Assembly (NCBI GenBank): GCA_046328715.1 | Contig: JAXLWB010000043.1 | Location: forward strand, 1 to 64,000 | Length of the DNA stretch: 64,000 bases | Direction of reading: 5' to 3' | Source of the DNA: JAXLWB01 sp046328715 | GTDB taxonomy: Bacteria; Chloroflexota; Anaerolineae; Caldilineales; Caldilineaceae | Shown: positions 1-7,272 of the stretch, in pieces | Layout: every line of letters begins with the position of its first letter | Numbering within the stretch: the stretch's first letter is position 1 | Made by a program: the position numbers and the translations under genes | Notes under the pieces: generated by a model | Told to the model about the DNA's origin: nothing | The model's database searches: none | What the model saw: only the letters and a program-made list of their open reading frames with translations

Positions 1-665
1 TCCGGTGAATTGAGAAAGATCAGCGGCCCGATAAACTCGTTCCAATGTTGCAAGAAGGAAAAGATCGCCACCGTGGCCAACGCTGGACCGGAAAGCGGCA
101 ACACAATGCTCCAAAAGATGCGGAACGAACTGGCACCGTCCAACTTGGCTGCTTCATCCAGGTCGCGCGGAATGCTGAGAAAGAATTGGCGCAACAGGAA
201 GATGAAAAAGGCCCCACCGCCGAAATAAGAGGGCAGAATCAGTGGCCAATAGGTGTTGATCATCTTGAAGTAGCGGAAGAGCAAGAAGGTGGGCACAATC
301 GTCACTTGCCAGGGCAGCATCATCGTGCTAAGGACGAGAAAGAAGAGCCACTCTCGCCCCGGAAAGCGGAAGCGCGAAAAGCCAAAGGCGACCACAGCGG
401 AGGACAAAATTTGGCCGATCATGGCCAGCGCTGTCACATAGACCGTGTTCCAGATAAAGCGGCCAAAGGGTGCCAACAGGAAAACGTCGGTGTAGTTCTC
501 CCAACGCAGCCGCTCGGGAAAGATTTTTGGTGGGAAGACGATGATCTCGGCTGCGGATTTGAAGGAACTGCTGACCGTCCAGAAAAAAGGCAGGCTAAAG
601 GCGACTGCCGCCAGGATTGCGACAGCATAGAGGAGAATCTGATTCAGCAGCTTACGAGAACTCAT
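1..665 (-). CDS. CUT1 sugar ABC importer permease, MalG-like (partial, runs off left edge)
   Basis: Inner-membrane permease of a carbohydrate ABC importer of the MalG/UgpE type. The gene is cut by the window edge; 221 codons are visible from the ATG at 663-665. The first membrane segment lies at residues 10-29. The EAA loop that contacts the ATPase is at about residues 169-190 (DEAAKLDGASSFRIFW). The start overlaps the end of the MalF-like gene by 14 bases, which indicates translational coupling. It forms a binding protein, MalF, MalG order with its two upstream neighbours. The substrate cannot be read from the sequence, but a mono- or oligosaccharide is expected for this family. Confidence 0.93.
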   Translation of the reverse strand, partial: MSSRKLLNQILLYAVAILAAVAFSLPFFWTVSSSFKSAAEIIVFPPKIFPERLRWENYTDVFLLAPFGRFIWNTVYVTALAMIGQILSSAVVAFGFSRFRFPGREWLFFLVLSTMMLPWQVTIVPTFLLFRYFKMINTYWPLILPSYFGGGAFFIFLLRQFFLSIPRDLDEAAKLDGASSFRIFWSIVLPLSGPALATVAIFSFLQHWNEFIGPLIFLNSP

Positions 666-1563
666 AGTAGACCCAGCGATCTGAAAGTTTGATCTGCAAA
701 TAGGAGAGAATAAAGATGATCAAAAAGAAGAACCAGGCCAAGGCCGAGGCATAGCCCATTTGGAAGTAGCTGAAGGCGTTGTAGTAGAGATGCAGCATGA
801 AGAACCATGTACCATAGTTCGGCCCGCCTTCGGTCATGATGTAGGCGAGCGAAAAGACGCCGAAGCTGCCGATCACGCCCAGGATGGTGTTGAAGAGGAT
901 CACTGGCGAGATCATCGGAATGGTGATATTCCAAAAGCGACCCCAACCACCAGCACCATCCAACTCAGCCGATTCGTAGATCTCTTTGGGCACCCCTTGC
1001 AGACCGGCCAGGAAGATGATCATACGTCCACCGCCCACACTCGACCAGAGCGAAACCAAAATGATCGAGGGAATCGACCACTGTCGATCCACCAGCCAGC
1101 CTGGCCCATTGATGCCGATAAACGAGAGCAAGTAGTTGGCCAATCCCAGCCGTGGCTGAAAGATCCACATCCAGAGCAGCGCCAACGAGACCACCGGCGT
1201 CAGCGAGGGCAGATAGAAGAGCGCCCGCAACACCGCCTTGCCGCGCAGATTTTGGTTGAGCAGCACGGCAGCCAGCAAGGAAAGGAAAATCCCCAGCACC
1301 ACCGAGACAATTGAAAAGTAGGCAGTGCGCCCTAACGAAGGCCAGAAAAGTTTATCGTTGAAAAAGGCTTCCTGGTAATTCTGTAGCCCGACCCAACTTG
1401 GCGTGCCGCCGATCTTGTAGGTGGTCAGGCTGAGATAAAAGGAGGCAATGATCGGCCCCAACGAAAAAATGAGAAACCCGATCAGCCACGGGCTAATCCA
1501 CAGATAGCCTTCCAGTGCCTCACGTCGTTGCAATGGCGATTGCCACCATGATTTCTTTTGCAT
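652..1563 (-). CDS. CUT1 sugar ABC importer permease, MalF-like
   Basis: Inner-membrane permease of 303 residues, the partner of the MalG-like protein. It has about six hydrophobic segments; the first begins near residue 22 (ISPWLIGFLIFSLGPIIASF). The EAA motif that docks the ATPase is near residues 205-225 (YESAELDGAGGWGRFW). Its end overlaps the next permease start by 14 bases. It starts 91 bases after the stop of the binding-protein gene, and that gap is filled by a long hairpin at 1579-1650. No ATPase gene is in view; CUT1 importers in many Gram-positives and Chloroflexota borrow a shared MsmX-type ATPase, so this may be normal or the gene may lie beyond the window. Confidence 0.95.
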   Translation of the reverse strand: MQKKSWWQSPLQRREALEGYLWISPWLIGFLIFSLGPIIASFYLSLTTYKIGGTPSWVGLQNYQEAFFNDKLFWPSLGRTAYFSIVSVVLGIFLSLLAAVLLNQNLRGKAVLRALFYLPSLTPVVSLALLWMWIFQPRLGLANYLLSFIGINGPGWLVDRQWSIPSIILVSLWSSVGGGRMIIFLAGLQGVPKEIYESAELDGAGGWGRFWNITIPMISPVILFNTILGVIGSFGVFSLAYIMTEGGPNYGTWFFMLHLYYNAFSYFQMGYASALAWFFFLIIFILSYLQIKLSDRWVYYEFS

Positions 1564-1578
1564 AAATTTGAAATACGA

Positions 1579-1650
1579 GATACGAAATACGAGACACGAA
1601 ATACAAGATGTGATCCGACATCTCGTATTTCGTATCTCGTATTTCGTAAT
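1579..1650. repeat. Inverted repeat built from ACGAAATACGAG words, between binding protein and permease
   Basis: Two 33-base arms (1579-1611 and 1618-1650) match at 29 of 33 positions around a six-base loop. Each arm consists of repeated words of the form ATACGAGATACGAA. It begins five bases after the stop codon of the binding-protein gene. It has no T-run on the minus strand, so it is not a classic intrinsic terminator. A role in protecting the 3' end of the binding-protein message, as REP elements do between malE and malF in enterobacteria, is an inference. Confidence 0.85.
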
Positions 1651-1654
1651 TCTC

Positions 1655-3010
1655 TTACGGCTTTGGCTTGCTCATGATGTCTTGAATCTGGGTCGAGACG
1701 TTGCCGATAAAGCCTTCGGTTGGCTTCTCTTCGCCGGTCCACAGTGGCTGCATCAACTGCGCCAGGGCTGCTTCGGCTTCCGATTGGCGCCAGTTGGCTG
1801 TGATACGGCTGGCCTGGGCATTGTCCATTACTTCCTTGAAGACCACGCGGAAGGGGAAGGCGAGCAGTTCTTCCGAGCCATAGACATCGGGGCGTCCACC
1901 CACGGTGCCGCCGATCAATCCAAGTTGGATACCGCTGTCTTTGCTACAAAGATACTGTACCCATTGGAAGGCTTCATTGGGGTGTTGGGTCGCTGTGGTG
2001 ACACACTGCGCATCCACTTCATAGTCCGAACCACCGACGCCGCCGGGTCCGACTGCGTTGGGCGCCACCATCCACTTGAACTTGTCGCCGATCGTGCTGG
2101 CTGTCACCGAAACGGACGATCCACCCTGATAGGTGGCAAGCCCGCCCGCTGCCCACATATCGTTCGGTGCGCCGACAATTTGGTCGGGCAGTGGTGAGAC
2201 TTTGTGGGTGTGGTGCAGATCGTAGAGCCAAGTCACGGCTTGCATGGCTTTGGGTGAGGTGATCTGGAAGGTTGTGCCATCTTCGCTGACCAGTTGGTCA
2301 CCAAAGGCGCGCACGAGTGTCACCATGGTCTTCCAGATATTGGGGATGCCAGGATAGAAGCCGTAGACCGGCGGGTTGGCATCGGATTTATTGAGGGCCT
2401 TGGCTGCTTCGACATGCTGATCCTGCGTCCAGCCCGATTTCGGCAGCTCAAGCCCTGCTTCCTCGAAGAGCGATTGATTGAAGTAGACAAAGGCTAAGCC
2501 AGGGTGTGACTTGAAGGGCAAACCGAGCAATTTGCCATCGACCGTGATACCTTTGAGACAGCCTTCATACCATTGTTTGAGATCGACGTTATTGCTGGCG
2601 ACCAGATCATCTACGGCCTGAATTGTGTTCTGGGCATAGGCAAATTGAATGGTTGCTCCACCGAGTGCGCTCCAAACCACATCGCCCAGGGTGCCGCCAG
2701 CTACCATCGTCGAAATTTTGGCATTGTATTCAGCGCCGGGGAAGGATTCTTTCACGACCTCAATATTAGGATTCTCGGCCATGAACTTGGGGATCTGCAT
2801 GTCATAGAGCGTATCTTCCTGCTGGCCGATGCGGGCATGCATGCGCAGAGAAATCTTCTCGCTTGAGGGCGCAGCAGCGGCAGAGTCACCACTGCTGGCA
2901 GCGGGTGCCGCTGGGTTGACGGGTGCGCAGGCGGCTAAGGCCACACCCATCGCCACCATCGACGACGTGCGCAAAAAGGCACGTCGAGAGAGCTTATGAC
3001 TGTCGTTCAT
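1655..3010 (-). CDS. Sugar ABC importer substrate-binding lipoprotein (family 1), Tat-type signal
   Basis: Extracytoplasmic binding protein of 451 residues for the CUT1 importer encoded just downstream. The N-terminus carries a twin-arginine signal (LSRRAFLRTS, residues 7-16) followed by a lipobox ending at Cys28 (ALAAC), so it should be folded in the cytoplasm, exported by Tat and lipid-anchored outside. A Ser/Ala/Pro-rich tether follows, then a typical SBP_bac_1 domain. An AAGGAG ribosome site lies eight bases before the ATG. It is the first gene of the importer operon. The ligand is unknown; nearby dehydrogenase genes suggest a sugar. Confidence 0.95.
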   Translation of the reverse strand: MNDSHKLSRRAFLRTSSMVAMGVALAACAPVNPAAPAASSGDSAAAAPSSEKISLRMHARIGQQEDTLYDMQIPKFMAENPNIEVVKESFPGAEYNAKISTMVAGGTLGDVVWSALGGATIQFAYAQNTIQAVDDLVASNNVDLKQWYEGCLKGITVDGKLLGLPFKSHPGLAFVYFNQSLFEEAGLELPKSGWTQDQHVEAAKALNKSDANPPVYGFYPGIPNIWKTMVTLVRAFGDQLVSEDGTTFQITSPKAMQAVTWLYDLHHTHKVSPLPDQIVGAPNDMWAAGGLATYQGGSSVSVTASTIGDKFKWMVAPNAVGPGGVGGSDYEVDAQCVTTATQHPNEAFQWVQYLCSKDSGIQLGLIGGTVGGRPDVYGSEELLAFPFRVVFKEVMDNAQASRITANWRQSEAEAALAQLMQPLWTGEEKPTEGFIGNVSTQIQDIMSKPKP

Positions 3011-3271
3011 TGGGAGTTCTCCTTCGGTTCTTCAACGAATTGGAATTGGTCAACTACAGCTATTCAGTTGTTACAAAACGGCTGGAACAAAAAAGACAGG
3101 TAAAGTGATGCTTTGCACTCGGTTACAATCTCTAGCAACAAAAAATTACCAAGTGGCAAGCGCTATCATAAAACTTGGGCATGCGAAACTTGCGTGGATA
3201 GTATCACAGAGCTTACATGCTTGTCAAAGAGCTTTTGCACTGGTATACCACCACTTACGATAAATCGCAAC
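3011..3271. other. Intergenic gap upstream of the importer operon
   Basis: This 261-base stretch separates the end of the PhyH-like gene from the start of the binding-protein gene and must hold the promoter of the importer operon if it has its own. I see AT-rich sequence but no convincing -35/-10 pair and no clear operator palindrome. Short open frames here look like chance. Confidence 0.5.
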
Positions 3272-4258
3272 TTAAGAAACAAAGACCATATCGCCGTTTT
3301 CCATACCCATCATGCGCTCCGATGCTTCAGAAGTGCTATCCGCTTGCGCCTCAACGGCTGCACACGGTGTGCCAAATTTGGGCTGCGCATAGTCAAGATG
3401 AGTGCGGCCGCGGGCGAGAATGTGCAGATAGTTGGCCGAAGCTCCTTCCCATGAGTTGCCATGATTCCACGGCACCCAAGAGCGAGCATTGCAATAGTGG
3501 GAGACAAACGAACGTCGCATCCGGTCGCGGGTGTGGTTGGGATAAGAGCGATGGAGTAGGTGGCTATGAAAGAAGATGACGTCGCCTGGTTCGACAATGC
3601 AGGGGATGGGGTCAGGATAGCGGCGGGCCACTTTGGTCAATGTGTTGGCTTCATCATCCAGCGAACTGACCTGTTCGACAAGGCCTAAATCTTCAAACGA
3701 CTCTTCGGCGTAAAGATGGTCACGACCCAGCGTCGGGTAGATCGGCTCGGTGTGCGACCCTGGCGTGACATAGAGACAGCCATTCGCCTCGTCTGCTGCA
3801 TCGAGTGCGATCCAGACGCCGATCAAGGTTTCGGGGTAGGTAGTAATGTAATAGGCATCCTGGTGCCAACCCTGACCCCCACGTCCTGGCGGATTGAGGA
3901 AGAGCATCGTCTGTAGCGCCATGACATCCGGCCCGATCAAGGCTTGTAAAACATCAAGTACGGATGGATAGAGCAAATAGCGCTCTGGAACCTCGAACTG
4001 ACGATGGAGCATGTGAATGCGACTAAAGCGGCTGTAGAGATCTTGCGGCTGCTGGCTGGCCGGTGGCGGCACGCCAGGAATCTCAATCTCGCCATGTAAT
4101 AACCCTGTGGCAAATTGTTTCATCACATCCACATCCGCCTGCGTCACCAGATTGCGTACAATCAAATAACCATTGCGCCAGTACGATTTGTACTCGTCTA
4201 CCTTGACGCGGTAGGCGGACAGATTGCTGCTTTTGTTTACATTGCCGTTCTGTATCAT
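3272..4258 (-). CDS. Phytanoyl-CoA dioxygenase (PhyH) family protein
   Basis: Fe(II)/2-oxoglutarate-dependent oxygenase of 328 residues. The iron facial triad is visible: HxD at His132 and Asp134 (WHQDAYY) and a distal His near residue 236 in the pattern LLHRSYPN. Arg residues just after it (RDRMRR) are placed to hold 2-oxoglutarate. Such proteins hydroxylate small molecules; many bacterial members sit in sugar or osmolyte clusters and their substrates are unknown. The ATG at 4258 is preceded by a near-perfect AGGAGG site. It lies between the sugar importer and an SDR gene on the same strand, separated from the SDR by a 270-base gap full of nested inverted repeats. Confidence 0.92.
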   Translation of the reverse strand: MIQNGNVNKSSNLSAYRVKVDEYKSYWRNGYLIVRNLVTQADVDVMKQFATGLLHGEIEIPGVPPPASQQPQDLYSRFSRIHMLHRQFEVPERYLLYPSVLDVLQALIGPDVMALQTMLFLNPPGRGGQGWHQDAYYITTYPETLIGVWIALDAADEANGCLYVTPGSHTEPIYPTLGRDHLYAEESFEDLGLVEQVSSLDDEANTLTKVARRYPDPIPCIVEPGDVIFFHSHLLHRSYPNHTRDRMRRSFVSHYCNARSWVPWNHGNSWEGASANYLHILARGRTHLDYAQPKFGTPCAAVEAQADSTSEASERMMGMENGDMVFVS

Positions 4259-4277
4259 TGTTCCTCCTATTGATTGA

Positions 4278-4528
4278 CAAGGTGATAAGGTGATACTGCT
4301 GGCGAAATCACTGTCCGATTAAAATCGGCTGCTGACACCGAGAAGTGCCCTCAGGCACTGGATTTATTTTCCCAGTCGCTGAGGCGACTTCTCGGTGTCA
4401 GCAGGGGAATTCATTCCCATTTTTGAATTCGCCAGCAGTATCACAGGGTGACAGAGTCACAAGGTGAAATGTAGCTCTGTCTAACGATCACTTCGGACGA
4501 GTCTACCACCTTGTCACCCCGTCACGCT
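4278..4528. repeat. Nested inverted-repeat element between SDR and PhyH genes
   Basis: An outer pair of 17-base arms matches perfectly (4290-4306 with 4428-4444). Inside it a second pair of about 33 bases (4330-4362 with 4371-4403) matches except in its inner part. There, each arm folds on itself: GTGCC..GGCAC at 4345-4358 in the left arm and GTCGC..GCGAC at 4375-4388 in the right. The stem letters differ between arms but pairing is kept in both. Outside the core, words such as ACAAGGTGA and CACCTTGTCACC recur at 4278-4290, 4444-4468 and 4505-4526. No ORF is plausible. The layout resembles a cruciform or a mobile miniature element rather than a simple terminator. Confidence 0.8.
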
Positions 4529-5323
4529 TTACCCCCACGCTACATATCCACCACACACCGGAATGCATTGCCCGGTGACATAATCCGAGAGATCGGTTAC
4601 CAGAAACTCGACCACTTTGGCTGCTTCCTCTGGGGTGCCCACGCGACCTAATGGAATTTGGCTGGTGAGGTCGTCACCAGCTTTGTTCCAGTAGCGCACG
4701 GTACGTGAGGAGGCAATGAAGCCTGGCGCAATCGAGTTGACGTTGATCCCATAGGGACCCAACTCGGCGGCCAGGATGCGGGTGTAGTGGGCGACGCCTG
4801 CCTTGGCCAATTTGTAGGGCATACCACCGCCGTTACGTCCGCTCCACAAGCCAGCCTGCGAAGCGACATTCACGATCTTGCCCGAGTGCTGCTCCTTCAT
4901 CGTGCGGCTGGCGGCTTGGCAGCAGTAGATGGCGCTGTTGAGGTTGATGTCCATGATGAATTGCAGCCGCTCTGGCGTGGCATTGGCGGCACTGTCATCC
5001 ACTCCTTCGCCGCGTAGGTTGCCGCCTGCGTTGTTGACCAGAATGTCGATGCGTCCAAAGTGGCCGAGGATTTCCTCAAACATCCCTTCGACGGCGTCTC
5101 TGTTGCTCACGTCGGCTTGAACACCGAGCGAGCGACGCCCTAAGGCTTCGATCTCGCCCATCACTGTAGGCGCACTGAGCGGTTCTTCGAACTCTTGCGC
5201 CGCCTGTAGATTCACATCGTTGATCACCACATCGGCACCCAAACGTGCCAGATGCAGCGCGTAGGCTCGACCCAGTCCACGGGCAGAGCCTGTGACTAAA
5301 GCAACCTTGCCGGAGAGTTTCAT
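4529..5323 (-). CDS. Short-chain dehydrogenase/reductase
   Basis: NAD(P)-dependent oxidoreductase of 264 residues, the usual length for classical SDRs. The cofactor motif TGSARGLG is at residues 11-18, NNAG at 97-100, and the catalytic residues are Ser155, Tyr170 and Lys174. Asp36 after the second strand suggests preference for NAD. A GAGGAAA ribosome site precedes the ATG by three bases. It starts 20 bases after the stop of the papain-like gene, so it is probably the last gene of the ppk1 run. The substrate cannot be told; sugar or polyol oxidation is plausible from the surroundings. Confidence 0.95.
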   Translation of the reverse strand: MKLSGKVALVTGSARGLGRAYALHLARLGADVVINDVNLQAAQEFEEPLSAPTVMGEIEALGRRSLGVQADVSNRDAVEGMFEEILGHFGRIDILVNNAGGNLRGEGVDDSAANATPERLQFIMDINLNSAIYCCQAASRTMKEQHSGKIVNVASQAGLWSGRNGGGMPYKLAKAGVAHYTRILAAELGPYGINVNSIAPGFIASSRTVRYWNKAGDDLTSQIPLGRVGTPEEAAKVVEFLVTDLSDYVTGQCIPVCGGYVAWG

Positions 5324-5343
5324 CGGTTTCCTCGCAATGGAAG

Positions 5344-6030
5344 TTAAGTATGGAACGGTAAAATGGACAATGCTAGAGAGGCAACACGCAAATGAAGCCT
5401 GCGATGGACGGGCATCCGCTTTGCTGCGTGTAACGCAGCGTGAAAGTGGTGGCTCTGCGGCTCAGTTGCGCTACGCCAGGCAGGTGTGACGGGTGTGGCG
5501 GGCGGCGAAACTGGTTGTTGGCGTATGCTATTCTGGCCGCTGGCGTTGAGTGTTAATGCATGTTTGCCCTTCATCGCTTCAGTCAAGCTCGAAGCATCAC
5601 TGAGTTGATAAGGCGTTTCAGGGATCGCATCAAACCAGTAGTTCGGTTCCCAATGCCTTACAGGTAAAGGGAGATTGCTGACCCCATAGGCCTGTAGCAC
5701 ATCGTAGGTGTCATCCATGCAGTTTCTGCCGATGGCTTCATAGGCCTGCTTGCTAACCCAATTGACAACGCCTTGCGCTGTGAATGGATCGGCCTGTTCA
5801 ACTTCGATGATTTTCACCTCATCATAGTGTCGCTCGAACATGGGCGCAATCGGATTATCGGTTGTCAACCGCCAGAAGCCCATGTGAGATGCATCGGTGA
5901 TAAGACCGCCGTGATGGTTCTCAACCGAGCCGACACTGAAGATTCCTTCACCCTGCGCAAATGCCCAACCGACATGGCCGATGTGGTAGGCGGCACTGCG
6001 ACGTACAAAAACCATTGCCTGATAATTCAT
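5344..6030 (-). CDS. Hypothetical protein, possible permuted papain-like (LRAT/NlpC-type) fold
   Basis: A 228-residue protein I cannot assign firmly. The N-terminal 165 residues look globular: His19 sits in IGHVGWAF and Cys104 in RNCMDDTYDVLQAYG. A His before a Cys that heads a helix is the order found in circularly permuted papain-like enzymes such as LRAT/NlpC relatives, which act on amides, thioesters or lipids. The last 60 residues are rich in Pro, His and Arg and look disordered or possibly out of register, so the true C-terminus is uncertain. The gene starts ten bases after the lipid-kinase stop. Function is inference only. Confidence 0.6.
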   Translation of the reverse strand: MNYQAMVFVRRSAAYHIGHVGWAFAQGEGIFSVGSVENHHGGLITDASHMGFWRLTTDNPIAPMFERHYDEVKIIEVEQADPFTAQGVVNWVSKQAYEAIGRNCMDDTYDVLQAYGVSNLPLPVRHWEPNYWFDAIPETPYQLSDASSLTEAMKGKHALTLNASGQNSIRQQPVSPPATPVTPAWRSATEPQSHHFHAALHAAKRMPVHRRLHLRVASLALSILPFHT

Positions 6031-6040
6031 AATACAGATC

Positions 6041-7252
6041 TTAGGCTGAATTGGTTGGAGTTGGCAACTGCTGGATTACGGGGAGGGGCGTTATAGATGT
6101 CGCTGTTGCGGGTAGCATCAAAGCCATCCCAGGGCCAACCACAACCGAAAGTGCACGCGCTACAATCTCAATCTCCCAGGTGTAGCGCTGTTCTAGAATA
6201 TCCAGGTCGGCGTTGATCGCCAGCGGTGCATTGCCAGTAATGCGCACTCGTTGCGCCCGACGCACCTGCACGCGTGGTTCGTTCACCCGTCCGCCCTTGG
6301 AAATGCCAAAGAAGTAGCGTGTCAGATCGATCAACTCCATACCGTCGTAGATCGCAACGTCAAATAACCCGTCGTCGCACTTGGCTTCGGGCGCAATCAG
6401 CATATTGTTGCCAAACAGCGGTGCATTGGAGATCGTTACCAGATGCGTTTTGGCCTCGTGCGGCATTGCCTCGTCATCGTATTGGATCTTGAGCTCAACC
6501 GAGGTAAAGGCAAAAAACTCACCCAATTTGCTAAAGGCATCCGCCCAACGCCCTTTTTCCGCATCTTCGCCAATCGGAGCTGCTACGGCGCTAATTCCGA
6601 TGCCTGCCGTTTCTAGAAAATAGCCTTTGAAAGAATTGTCAGGCGTAATCACTCGCCCTACGTCAATGCGCCTTGTGAGGCCAATCGCCAACAAGCGTGC
6701 GGCATCTTCCAACCCCAAAGGAATGCCCAGCCCGCGAGCCAGGTTATTCATGGTGCCAAGGGGCAAAATACCCAATGTTGCCGGCGTATGGATCAGCGCA
6801 GTCGCGATTTCCTCAATGGTACCGTCACCGCCAGCGGCAATAATCAAATGGTTGCCTTGCTCGACCGCATTAAGTGCCAACTGGCGCGCGCCGATCTCAG
6901 GCGTGGTCAACTTCAACTGCGGCATGAGACCAACCGAGCGCAGGGCTAGAACGACCTGATCGATGCTATAGACATTGTCGACAAAGTTCTTTGCCGCTGG
7001 GTTCAGAATCAAGCATAGCCCAGGAGTTGTTTCTTGCTGCGGTGCAACCAAAGATTTAGATGGTTGCACGTGAGTCATCTGCTGGCGCACCAGACCGGCT
7101 AGTTCATCCTCTGTAGCAAGCAGTTTTTGCTGCGCAGCGATGAATAGGTCTTGTATTTCTTCAGCTTGGTGTAACTGCTCAGCATACCTGGTTCGGATTG
7201 CACTCAGTTGATTGGACAGCGCAGCGGTGGTGGGTGGTGTCGTCTCATCCAT
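6041..7252 (-). CDS. Diacylglycerol/lipid kinase family protein (YegS/DagK-like)
   Basis: Cytoplasmic or membrane-associated kinase that phosphorylates a lipid hydroxyl with ATP. The catalytic domain begins near residue 77; the nucleotide loop GGDGT is at 141-145 and the family motif PLGTMNN at 164-170. The first 70 residues are helical and may form a coiled coil, an addition not present in short YegS proteins. I place the start at the ATG at 7252, preceded by AAAGAG at six bases; a GTG at 7270 is also open. It follows ppk1 by 20 bases and precedes the papain-like gene, which suggests one operon. The true lipid substrate is not known. Confidence 0.9.
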   Translation of the reverse strand: MDETTPPTTAALSNQLSAIRTRYAEQLHQAEEIQDLFIAAQQKLLATEDELAGLVRQQMTHVQPSKSLVAPQQETTPGLCLILNPAAKNFVDNVYSIDQVVLALRSVGLMPQLKLTTPEIGARQLALNAVEQGNHLIIAAGGDGTIEEIATALIHTPATLGILPLGTMNNLARGLGIPLGLEDAARLLAIGLTRRIDVGRVITPDNSFKGYFLETAGIGISAVAAPIGEDAEKGRWADAFSKLGEFFAFTSVELKIQYDDEAMPHEAKTHLVTISNAPLFGNNMLIAPEAKCDDGLFDVAIYDGMELIDLTRYFFGISKGGRVNEPRVQVRRAQRVRITGNAPLAINADLDILEQRYTWEIEIVARALSVVVGPGMALMLPATATSITPLPVIQQLPTPTNSA

Positions 7253-7272
7253 TCTGAACTCTTTCAACACTG

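Noticed and set aside
45..692. Long open frame on the plus strand opposite the MalG-like permease gene
   Set aside because: It is antisense to a clear permease, is rich in charged residues and has no family features.
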